17,035 nt of DNA from Planctomycetaceae bacterium (GTDB lineage: Bacteria > Planctomycetota > Planctomycetia > Pirellulales > Pirellulaceae), in contig JAHEAM010000014.1 of assembly GCA_024642765.1 (NCBI GenBank), positions 1 through 17,035 of the forward strand, written 5' to 3'. Below are positions 6,691-14,072 of this stretch, one piece after another. Each line of letters begins with the position of its first letter. The stretch's first letter is position 1. Made by a program: the position numbers and the translations under genes. The notes beneath the pieces were generated by a model. It saw only the letters and a list, made by a program, of their open reading frames with translations, did no database searches and was not told the DNA's origin.

Positions 6691-8166
6691 ATGAAAATCT
6701 GCTATGTTACTTCGGAATTCACGCCGTATGCAAAAGTCGGTGGGCTCGCGGACGTTTCGAACGCGTTGCCTAGTTCTCTAGCGCAGGCCGGACATGAACT
6801 CAATATCATTCTTCCATTCTACAAGGACTTGAAGGTCGATCATTCTTTGATCCACCCTATCGCTGACTTGCAAGACATCGCAATCGATACGGGACCTGAT
6901 CGACTGATCATTCATGGTTATCGTTGTCCGTTTCCAAAAACTCAAGACCCAAGTCACGCGCCAAATTTAATTTTAGTGCGTTGCGACAGCCTATTCGAGC
7001 GAGATGGGATTTACGGCAATACCTCGGACGAGTACCTAAGATTCCTTGTATTATCCCGCGCAGCTATCGAATTTTGTCAGCGATTGGGCTGGACTCCCGA
7101 TATCTTTCATTGCAACGACTGGCAATCGGCGTTGATCCCATTATTGTTACGTTCGGTGTATGAGTGGGACAAGATGTTTTCGCAATCCAGAACGATCCTA
7201 ACGATTCATAACATTGGGCATCAAGGCGTTTTCCCTTCGGTCATCGCTCGGCACCTAAATCTTCATGGGTATGAACACTTGTTACACCAAGCTGATCTGC
7301 AACACGGTAAGGTTAATTACATGAAAACGGGTGTCTTGTTTGCGGATGCCCTAACGACAGTCAGTCCAACATACGCTCGCGAAATCCAAACGAGTGAATA
7401 TGGCGTCGGACTTGAGGAGCTCTTGTCAAAACGCCGAGACAACTTGCATGGCATTTTGAATGGCATTGATCCGAGTGAATGGAATCCCCAAACCGACCCT
7501 TTGCTGGCAGCCAACTATTCGATCAACAATCTAAAACCAAAACTAAAGAATAAGCAGCGTTTGCTAGAAAACATGAAAGTCGATGTAAACTTGCAATCCC
7601 CAACCCTAGGCATTGTCAGTCGCCTTGCGAGTCAAAAGGGATTCGATCTGATGTTCGATGTTTTTCCAGAACTGCTCCGCACAAGAGACGTTCGACTAGT
7701 CGTGCTAGGAAGCGGTGAGCAGCGTTACATTGATTTCTTTACGAACCTTCGCCAAATGTTCCCGGACAAAGTCGGCTTTTATCATGGATTCAGTAACGAG
7801 ATTGCCCACTTAATCGAAGCGGGAAGCGACATGTTCGTAATGCCGTCGCAATACGAACCGTGCGGCCTCAATCAAATGTACAGTCAGGCCTACGGGACAG
7901 TGCCAATCGTTCGGAAAACCGGCGGGCTCGCGGATACCGTTTCGCAATTTGATCCGAATACAGGCAATGGAACTGGTTTCGTCTTCGAGCATTTTACTGC
8001 GGACGGCTTGCGGTGGGCGACACACTTCGCACTCGATGTTTTCAGCAGCCCCAAGCATTGGAACAAAGTAGTTGTGAACGGAATGCAACAAGATTTTTCG
8101 TGGACTGCCCAAGCCCAACAATATTTAGAATTGTACAAAAAAACGCTTTCGCGTCCAAAACTATGA
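6691..8166 (+). CDS. glgA: Glycogen/starch synthase (GT5)
   Basis: Predicted 491 aa, close to the usual 475-490 of bacterial GlgA. It transfers glucose from ADP-glucose (or UDP-glucose) to the non-reducing end of an alpha-1,4-glucan in the cytoplasm. The N-terminal GT-B domain opens with 'MKICYVTSEFTPYAKVGGLADV', whose KVGGL loop (K15-L19) is the sugar-nucleotide signature, followed by 'FHCNDWQSALIPL' and 'TIHNIGHQGVFP'. In the C-terminal domain 'GIVSRLASQKGFDLM' (K316) and 'PSQYEPCGLNQMYSQAYG' (E389, C391) with 'RKTGGLADTV' match the donor-binding site of E. coli GlgA. All key motifs are intact. The surprise is the position: it is flanked on both sides by paralogous ATP-grasp ligases, and no glgB, glgC or glgP is visible nearby, so it may serve this cluster instead of a classical glg operon. 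It could also be the only housekeeping copy. Confidence 0.95.
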   Translation: MKICYVTSEFTPYAKVGGLADVSNALPSSLAQAGHELNIILPFYKDLKVDHSLIHPIADLQDIAIDTGPDRLIIHGYRCPFPKTQDPSHAPNLILVRCDSLFERDGIYGNTSDEYLRFLVLSRAAIEFCQRLGWTPDIFHCNDWQSALIPLLLRSVYEWDKMFSQSRTILTIHNIGHQGVFPSVIARHLNLHGYEHLLHQADLQHGKVNYMKTGVLFADALTTVSPTYAREIQTSEYGVGLEELLSKRRDNLHGILNGIDPSEWNPQTDPLLAANYSINNLKPKLKNKQRLLENMKVDVNLQSPTLGIVSRLASQKGFDLMFDVFPELLRTRDVRLVVLGSGEQRYIDFFTNLRQMFPDKVGFYHGFSNEIAHLIEAGSDMFVMPSQYEPCGLNQMYSQAYGTVPIVRKTGGLADTVSQFDPNTGNGTGFVFEHFTADGLRWATHFALDVFSSPKHWNKVVVNGMQQDFSWTAQAQQYLELYKKTLSRPKL

Positions 8167-8245
8167 TAGCTAAATGACACGCTGTCTCTGAAACACGAGC
8201 ATCAACAGTCGCAACAAACAAATTCTTTTGAATCTCACTAAAAAC

Positions 8246-9466
8246 ATGAATATCATTTTTGTCGAACCGGCATTTCCGAGCAATCAACGAGAATTTGTAC
8301 GAGGTCTGGCACAGACAGGAGCAACAATCGTCGCTATTGGCGAACGGTCACGCGACTCCTTGGACGACGAGCTCAAGAACTGGCTGTTCGACTACATTCA
8401 AGTTCCATCGGTTTGCGACGAAGCGGCTATGATTCGGGCTGTTAAATTCGTGCAAAGCAAAATGTGGGTCGACCGCCTAGAGGCAACTATCGAGGCCCAT
8501 ATCTTGCCGGTAGCTCGTGTACGCGAGGCCTGCAGCATTCCTGGATTGTCCGTCGAAACATGTTATCTTTGCCGCGACAAGCCCTCAATGAAACAAGTTC
8601 TGCGCGAGGCCAAGGTTGCTTGTGCCCAATCGATTGGCAGTCCCGATAGAAATCAAATCGAGGAATTCGCCAAGCGTGTTGGCTACCCACTGATTGTCAA
8701 ACCTCGAAGTGGGGCAGGGGCCTCTGGAACACACAAGGTCACCAACGCACACGAATTAGCTCAGGCCCTTGACCAATCCAATGTTGACAACGGCGGCGAT
8801 GTCGCAGTCGAAGAATTCATCGAAGGGCACGAGGGATTCTACGACACGATCACGATCGGCGGTCACGTCGTGTTCGAATTCATCACACACTATTACCCCA
8901 ATGTATTGGAGGCGATGCGGCATCGTTGGATTTCGCCACAATTCATTACGACAAATCAAATCGACGCCAGGCACTACGACGAAGTCAAACAAATGGGCAG
9001 AGCGGTAATCGACGCTCTCAAGATCCAAACGGCAGCCACGCACATGGAATGGTTCTTCGGGCCCAAAGGTTTGAAGTTCTCCGAAATCGGCTGCCGTCCG
9101 CCGGGTGTCAAGGCTTGGGACCTTTACAATATCGCCAACGATATGGATCTTTACTACCAATGGGCGCTGGCCGTAACCCAAGGCCGAATCGATGGTAACG
9201 CCTCACGTCGTTTTAGTGCCGGTATCATTGCTCTTCGTCCAGAACGAGATGGGCATATTACCGGTTACAGCGGCGTGGGCGAAATCGAAAGAAGGTATAG
9301 CGAATGGATCACCGACTTTCACCTTCCCGCAAATGGTACTCCGACACAAGGCGTCGAGGCCGGCTACATGGCCAATGCTTGGATTCGAATGAAACACCCC
9401 GAATTTGATCAGCTTCGCAACATGCTGGATGATGTAGGACGCACAGTTAAAGTCCATGCGCGATAG
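8246..9466 (+). CDS. ATP-grasp carboxylate-amine ligase, paralogue 3
   Basis: Predicted 406 aa from the ATG at 8246. An in-frame ATG at 8228 would add six residues. I prefer 8246 because 'MNIIFVEPAFPSNQREFVRGLA' then aligns end to end with 'MNVLMISPGFPVEQPFFTRGLA' of paralogue 1. ATP-grasp motifs are complete: 'YPLIVKPRSGAGASGT' (K152), 'VAVEEFIEGHEGFYD' (E189, E190), 'THMEWFF' (E268) and 'SEIGCRPPGVKAWDL' (E280, R284). A Cys replaces Ala before the RPPG element, the only obvious difference in the active-site strand. The gene begins 79 bp after glgA on the same strand and could be co-transcribed with it. The reaction class is ATP-dependent ligation of a carboxylate to an amine. By N-terminal similarity it is closer to paralogue 1 than to paralogue 2. 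The substrate is unknown. Confidence 0.9.
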   Translation: MNIIFVEPAFPSNQREFVRGLAQTGATIVAIGERSRDSLDDELKNWLFDYIQVPSVCDEAAMIRAVKFVQSKMWVDRLEATIEAHILPVARVREACSIPGLSVETCYLCRDKPSMKQVLREAKVACAQSIGSPDRNQIEEFAKRVGYPLIVKPRSGAGASGTHKVTNAHELAQALDQSNVDNGGDVAVEEFIEGHEGFYDTITIGGHVVFEFITHYYPNVLEAMRHRWISPQFITTNQIDARHYDEVKQMGRAVIDALKIQTAATHMEWFFGPKGLKFSEIGCRPPGVKAWDLYNIANDMDLYYQWALAVTQGRIDGNASRRFSAGIIALRPERDGHITGYSGVGEIERRYSEWITDFHLPANGTPTQGVEAGYMANAWIRMKHPEFDQLRNMLDDVGRTVKVHAR

Positions 9467-9807
9467 TCTTTCTGGATTTCTACCGATGCTGAAGGGGTCC
9501 TTTGTCCGCGCTGCCGAGTTGCTATGATATTCGCTTGTTCGTCTCGATAGTTTCGTTGACAGGAAACGCTAAATTTACATTCATCATCGCAACACATACC
9601 CGCGGCGCTCGTAGGTGAACAGTGCAAGCGTCTAACGGTGATGGAGTTCCGCTTATTGTCGGCTAATTGCTAAAATCCCTTCGGGACAAATACAATGAGT
9701 GCGACGTCAAGACCTGCGTCGAGCTTGTAAGGTGACGCATGCATTCGCTCGGGTTGAATAATACGATTTTTTCAGGATCATCTCTTAAACATTGCTAACA
9801 ACGCCGA
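9467..9807. other. 341-bp gene-free leader region upstream of the S51-like gene
   Basis: This is the only stretch over 300 bp without a gene. It holds TTGACA (9556-9561), a perfect -35 consensus hexamer, but the best following -10-like hexamer TACATT (9576-9581) is only 14 bp away, so a promoter here is doubtful. Two mini-ORFs follow: 10 codons at 9641-9673 and 11 codons at 9695-9730. A short hairpin TCCC-TTC-GGGA (9676-9686) lies between them. CGACG (9702-9706) can pair with CGTCG (9717-9721), or TGCGTC (9715-9720) can pair with GACGCA (9734-9739). These pairings are mutually exclusive. I recognise no riboswitch or other RNA family, tRNA, terminator or repeat. Confidence 0.4.
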
Positions 9808-10749
9808 ATGAATCACGCCTCCCATCTTTTCTTGTTAGGACCGCAGCCAAATCATGCTTCTTTGCGTGCGGTTTTGGAACGCGTGCGTCCCCATAGTCCA
9901 CTGGGATTGATCACCGCAGGATGGGAGGCTGAAGAAGCGAAAGACGAGAGCATCCGCACGGCTGCGGGCGTTCCCGTCACAAACCTCGCCCTTTTTGCCA
10001 GGACCGAAAAGTTGTTTGCAGACGATCCTGAATTGATTCGGCAATTGCAAGTTCGCCAGGACGAACTTCGGCATCTGCGCGACGCTTATAATGATCGCCT
10101 GCATTTGCTTTTAAAAGCCGCGAGATTGACGATTCGCCGCAAGGAATCGCTGGTGGAATTTTCTGCAGAACGCGAATCGGCGATCGATATGGTGCGGCAA
10201 CTGGACCAAGAATTATTGCAGCGAACTCACCAAGTTCATGTTGCCTTCGAAGAAAAACTGCAGATCGCTCAACGGCCTTTTGTTCGCAAACATGTCGATG
10301 AATTGCGGCAGATTACCGAAGGCATTGGCGGGCTGATGATCGCTGGAGGGCATGTCGCGATTATTCTAAATCGCTTGCAAATCTTCGGGATTTTGGACTT
10401 GCTCCCAAATGTCCCGATCATCGCTTGGTCTGGCGGTACGATGGCGTTGTCGCGGCAAATCGTTTTTTTTCACGACTCGCCACCCCAAGGGCCTGGCGAT
10501 GCTGAAGTCCTTCGTGCAGGAATGAACTTGCTCGACAGCATTCTACCTTTGCCCGACGCACACTCCCGATTGCACCTCACGGATCAGGCCCGAGTAGCGT
10601 TGTTTGCAAGACGTTTCGCTGAATTCCGTTGCGTCGTGCTTGATGAGAATATTGTGCTCGAACGCTCGGATAATGCCTGGCAATCGGTAGGATCGGAACC
10701 GGCGTTGTGTTTGGATGCCTCGGGAATGGTGAAGGAGTTCGCATCATGA
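9808..10749 (+). CDS. Cyanophycinase/peptidase E (S51)-like protein with inserted helical region
   Basis: Predicted 313 aa. N-terminal 'GLITAGWEAEEAKD' (about 33-46) and C-terminal 'GGLMIAGGHVAIILNRLQ' (about 174-191) followed by 'VPIIAWSGGTMAL' (202-214) match the layout of peptidase S51 proteins. In these a 'GGN/GG' loop precedes the nucleophile elbow G-x-S-A-G-A. Here the elbow is W-S208-G-G-T, so the serine is kept but the usual Ala-Gly-Ala is changed. 'PLPDAHSRLHL' offers H252 as the likely catalytic histidine, comparable to 'DQHF..R.RL' in cyanophycinase. Residues about 70-170 are an unusual charged, helical, coiled-coil-like insert. Cyanophycinases cut beta-Asp-Arg linkages made by an ATP-grasp synthetase, and peptidase E cuts Asp-X dipeptides, so a ligase neighbourhood fits. 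Its stop overlaps the next start (ATGATGA), so the two are coupled. It could instead be a non-catalytic regulator. Confidence 0.7.
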   Translation: MNHASHLFLLGPQPNHASLRAVLERVRPHSPLGLITAGWEAEEAKDESIRTAAGVPVTNLALFARTEKLFADDPELIRQLQVRQDELRHLRDAYNDRLHLLLKAARLTIRRKESLVEFSAERESAIDMVRQLDQELLQRTHQVHVAFEEKLQIAQRPFVRKHVDELRQITEGIGGLMIAGGHVAIILNRLQIFGILDLLPNVPIIAWSGGTMALSRQIVFFHDSPPQGPGDAEVLRAGMNLLDSILPLPDAHSRLHLTDQARVALFARRFAEFRCVVLDENIVLERSDNAWQSVGSEPALCLDASGMVKEFAS

Positions 10750-11882
10750 TGACTTCGCCGACACTTACGAAATTGACGAAAGAAAAGTCTCCAGAAGCCT
10801 TAAGGATTTTCATCGAACAAAATAAATTCCCTTTGGTTGAGAACTCGATTGTTACGTTCGTCTTCATGGGACCAGCAGAACGGGTGGAATTGCGGCACTG
10901 GATTTATGGATTGCCATCGAGCTTGCCGCTCACGCGTTTCGACAATTCTGACATTTGGTATCGCTCGATGGAGTTCCCCAGCAAGTCGCGCATCGAATAC
11001 AAGTTCGGCGTGACGCGTGGCGACCATGAAGATTGGATTTACGACCCCTTGAATCCAAATGTCGCCCGGGATCCCTTCGGTGGAAATTCGGTTGTTCATT
11101 GCCAGGGCTATGTCGACCCCGAGTGGTCCTATGAAATTTCTGGCGTCGCGCAGGGTAGCTTCGAATCGCTGGAAATCGACAGCAAACAATTCGGCGACAG
11201 GCGCCACGTAAGAGTTTATGTTCCGGCTCATTTCCGAGAGTACCGACGCTATCGATTGTTGATCGTTCACGATGGTGACGACTATGTTCGTTTTTCGCGA
11301 CTCAATCATGTGCTCGATAACTTAATCGAACGTTTCGAAATACCACCGTTGATCGTAGCGCTTTCAAATCCGCACGATCGGATTCGAGAGTATGCCAATG
11401 ACCCGCGGCACGCCCATCATATTGTTGAGGAGCTGTTACCTGCGTTAGAATCCAAGTACCCGTTGATAACAGAATCTTCGGGGCGATGTTTAATGGGTGC
11501 CAGTTTCGGCGGAATTGCGACCCTCTCGACGGCTTGGAAATTTCCAGGCGTTTTCGATTGCCTATTGATGCAATCTGGGTCGTTTGCGTTTACCGATATT
11601 GGAGACCATTCTCGCAGTCCGGTTTTCGATCCAGTTGTCAAATTCATGAATAAATTCCGCGAAGAACCCGGTGTTCCGGCAAAGCAGATGTTCGTTAGTT
11701 GTGGCGTCTACGAATCGCTGATCTACGAAAATCGATCGCTCGTGCCTTTTTTGCGTTCTCACGGAATCGACGTGAAATTTGAAGAAGCGTACGATGGTCA
11801 CAACTGGGAGAACTGGCGAAATCGACTTCGGACTGGATTGACTTGGCTTTTTCCGGGTCCATTATGGGTGACGTACATGTAG
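10746..11882 (+). CDS. Alpha/beta hydrolase (esterase D/Fes-like) with N-terminal early-set domain
   Basis: Predicted 378 aa from the ATG at 10746, which overlaps the preceding TGA by 4 bp. An upstream in-frame ATG at 10707 lies inside the previous gene and is less likely. Residues about 30-125 resemble the early-set/CBM48-like N-terminal domain of enterochelin esterase ('FVFMGPAERVEL', 'DIWYRSMEFPS', 'EYKFGV'). The catalytic domain follows: 'LLIVHDGDDYVRF' at about 171-183, the nucleophile elbow 'LMGASFGGIATL' with S253, 'SCGVYESL' with E323 as a possible acid, and 'YDGHNWENWRNRL' with H352. Such enzymes hydrolyse esters or related acyl bonds, and no signal peptide is present, so it is cytosolic. 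Early-set domains of this type are related to glycogen-binding modules, notable given the nearby glgA. The exact substrate is unknown; the fold and triad candidates are well supported. Confidence 0.85.
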   Translation: MMTSPTLTKLTKEKSPEALRIFIEQNKFPLVENSIVTFVFMGPAERVELRHWIYGLPSSLPLTRFDNSDIWYRSMEFPSKSRIEYKFGVTRGDHEDWIYDPLNPNVARDPFGGNSVVHCQGYVDPEWSYEISGVAQGSFESLEIDSKQFGDRRHVRVYVPAHFREYRRYRLLIVHDGDDYVRFSRLNHVLDNLIERFEIPPLIVALSNPHDRIREYANDPRHAHHIVEELLPALESKYPLITESSGRCLMGASFGGIATLSTAWKFPGVFDCLLMQSGSFAFTDIGDHSRSPVFDPVVKFMNKFREEPGVPAKQMFVSCGVYESLIYENRSLVPFLRSHGIDVKFEEAYDGHNWENWRNRLRTGLTWLFPGPLWVTYM

Positions 11883-11924
11883 GTTCGTCAATTAGTTCCT
11901 TTTTCAGCAATCACCAATTTAATC

Positions 11925-13175
11925 ATGTCACAGGTAACACGGCACATCGGCTTGTCGTTAGGCGCGGATCTTTGTTGGCCCAAATGCTACGAAGAAGTCT
12001 TGAAGCAAATGAATCTATCGATCGATTACAACGGTCAAAAGATTCGATTCGAAGTAGAGCGTATCACGATCGAGCCGTTCAATTTGCGGCAACCTTGCAA
12101 ATACGACGTCGTGCTCGATCGGCTCACACACTGGTACCATGTCAGCCGCGAATGGATCAAGAAATCGATTTTGATGGATGACCTCTACGTTCTCAATAAT
12201 CCATGGGCCATTCAAGCAATGGAGAAGCAGTCGACGTACTGCGCCATGATGCGATTGGGTCTGCCCATTCCAGAAACCTGGATGGTGCCGGCCAAATCGT
12301 ATTCGCATCACGTCGATCTCGACACGACACTCGGGCGCTACGCGCAAATGTTTGACTTGGGGGCCATTGGCGATCAAGTCGGTTATCCGATGTTCATGAA
12401 GCCATACGATGGTGGTGCTTGGAAAGGCGTCAGTCACATTGAAAATCGCGAGATGCTCTTGGCAAGCTACGAAGAAAGCGGCACATCGCTTATGCACTTG
12501 CAACGTTCGGTCGAAGGCTTCGATCGGTTTGTACGCTGTATTGGTCTGGGCCCTCAATTCTTGCTCGTCAGCTACGATCCGAGCGCTCCCCTTCATGAGC
12601 GTTACGAGATGAAACGCAACTTTGTGAACGACGATGAACGCTCGCTGCTGGAAGACATGGGAATGACCATCAATGCCTTCTTTGGCTGGGATTTCAACTC
12701 TTGTGAATCATTGCACCGAGATGGCGTTTGGCATCCGATCGACTTCGCAAACGCTTGTCCCGATTCGCAAGTTACATCGCTGCATTATTTCTTCCCATGG
12801 ATTGTGATGGCCAACTTGCGCTGGTCCATTTACTGCGCCGCAACTAAGCGAAAAATGCGAATGAACCAGGACTGGGAGCCTTTCTGGGAAATCGCGAGGC
12901 AGGACATGCCCTACCGTGATAAACTGCGCGCCTACGCTGCCATTGGCCATAAACGCATGGAAACCGAGCGTTTTCGTGAGTTCTGCGAAGCACATTTATC
13001 CCACGTCGAGGAAGCCACGCATGAATTTTTGGGAACCGCTTTAGCAAAAGACACGATTCGAAATAAAGTCCGGGCCCTTTTTCCAGAACACGAAGTAGAA
13101 TCGTTTACAGAGCATTTTTGGAATCGCGTGCAAGATTGGCGACGCGATGTTAGTCAAGCAGACAGACCCTATTAA
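11925..13175 (+). CDS. RimK/glutathione-synthetase-like ATP-grasp ligase
   Basis: Predicted 416 aa, distinct from the three other ATP-grasp proteins. 'YDVVLDRLTHWY' (about 60-71) and 'VLNNPWAIQAMEKQSTYCAM' with 'LGLPIPETWMV' (about 89-121) match the pre-ATP region of RimK-like ligases ('N.p.ai...K..t...l...g.p.P.T'). 'GYPMFMKPYDGGAWKGV' carries K159 and the glycine-rich loop. 'FFGWDFNSCESL' (D256, E261) and 'HPIDFANACPD' (D273, N276) are in the place of the metal-binding acidic strand. The C-terminal 120 residues are helical, charged and specific to this protein. RimK-like enzymes add glutamate or other amino acids to a carboxylate. It lies 42 bp after the first hydrolase and 28 bp before the second, in the same run of plus-strand genes, which supports a shared pathway. 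Substrate unknown. Confidence 0.83.
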   Translation: MSQVTRHIGLSLGADLCWPKCYEEVLKQMNLSIDYNGQKIRFEVERITIEPFNLRQPCKYDVVLDRLTHWYHVSREWIKKSILMDDLYVLNNPWAIQAMEKQSTYCAMMRLGLPIPETWMVPAKSYSHHVDLDTTLGRYAQMFDLGAIGDQVGYPMFMKPYDGGAWKGVSHIENREMLLASYEESGTSLMHLQRSVEGFDRFVRCIGLGPQFLLVSYDPSAPLHERYEMKRNFVNDDERSLLEDMGMTINAFFGWDFNSCESLHRDGVWHPIDFANACPDSQVTSLHYFFPWIVMANLRWSIYCAATKRKMRMNQDWEPFWEIARQDMPYRDKLRAYAAIGHKRMETERFREFCEAHLSHVEEATHEFLGTALAKDTIRNKVRALFPEHEVESFTEHFWNRVQDWRRDVSQADRPY

Positions 13176-13203
13176 TTTCTCCATTCGTGTTGATGTTTTT
13201 AAG

Positions 13204-13983
13204 ATGAACCAAATTCAATACTTGGACGCGGGTATCGCGTCGATGAAACATATCTTTCGCTGGTACTCCCATCATCTGAAGATGGAAACGCAAATTGTTC
13301 GCTGGGGCAATTATGGCGTACCGCTATTGTTATTTCCGACCGCGGGCGGCGATGCAGAAGAAGTTGAACGTTTCTTTTTGATTGATAAACTTGCACCGTT
13401 CATTCGCGAGGGCCGACTCAAGGTCTACTCAGTGGACAGTATCAATGGCCGGTCTTGGATTACAAGCGACTCGATTCCCCACCGCGTCTGGATTCAGCAA
13501 CAGTTTGATAAATTTGTTGGCGACGAAGTCGTTCGTTGCATTCGCGAGGATTGCCACTCGCAAGAAATCGAAATCATGACAGCTGGAGCTTCGATCGGTG
13601 CGTTCAATTCGCTTGTCACCATCTGCCGACACCCCGAAGCGTTCCATCGCGCGATTTGTATGAGCGGCACGTATGATATTCAAAAATGGTTGATGGGTCA
13701 TTGGTTCGATGAGTTTTATCACCAATCACCCATCCTATTTGTGCCCGGATTGACCGAAGGTCAGCACCTCGACCAACTCCGCAAACGTTCGGTTCTGTTA
13801 GCAACAGGCCAAGGCAAAAACGAAGCACCCCAAGAGTCTTGGAAAGTGGCACACGCACTTGGTCAAAAGGAAATTCCCAATCGCGTCGACGTCTGGGACG
13901 AAAACTGGATCCACGACTGGGTAACCTGGCGTGAAATGCTTCCCAAATATGTTCAGGAAATATTGACTGGACTGGGGACGTGA
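13204..13983 (+). CDS. Alpha/beta hydrolase, esterase family (second copy)
   Basis: Predicted 259 aa from the ATG at 13204. Alternatives are 13147 (overlapping the previous gene by 29 bp) and 13243. I chose 13204 for spacing, but homologues I remember begin near 'F.WYS..L', so 13243 is possible. The protein matches a family of short cytosolic esterases: 'GVPLLLFPTAGGDAEEVERF' near 38-57, 'GRLKVYSVDSINGRSWI' near 70-86, the nucleophile elbow 'MTAGASIGAFNSL' with S130, 'GQGKNEAPQES' with E207 as a possible acid, and 'DENWIHDWVTWREMLPKY' with H237. It lacks the early-set domain of the first hydrolase. It is the last gene of the plus-strand run that begins at the S51-like gene. Function likely ester, thioester or amide hydrolysis or acyl transfer on the ligase products; this is inferred from context. 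Confidence 0.83.
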   Translation: MNQIQYLDAGIASMKHIFRWYSHHLKMETQIVRWGNYGVPLLLFPTAGGDAEEVERFFLIDKLAPFIREGRLKVYSVDSINGRSWITSDSIPHRVWIQQQFDKFVGDEVVRCIREDCHSQEIEIMTAGASIGAFNSLVTICRHPEAFHRAICMSGTYDIQKWLMGHWFDEFYHQSPILFVPGLTEGQHLDQLRKRSVLLATGQGKNEAPQESWKVAHALGQKEIPNRVDVWDENWIHDWVTWREMLPKYVQEILTGLGT

Positions 13984-14072
13984 AACTCCCGCTTCGAATT
14001 ATTTTGGATTCATCCCAGAATACATAAACGCTCCAAAAGGCGATGTCTTATTAATGAAATCGCAATGGCGGC

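Noticed and set aside
9467..9807. Search for a ribosomal precursor peptide as in microviridin/marinostatin systems, prompted by the ATP-grasp ligases
   Set aside because: The mini-ORFs here have 10 and 11 codons and lack a leader or a Thr/Ser/Lys plus Asp/Glu core; no other gap could encode a precursor.
12015..12596. 193-codon minus-strand ORF antisense to the RimK-like ligase
   Set aside because: No motif or domain is visible and the sense frame has strong family motifs.
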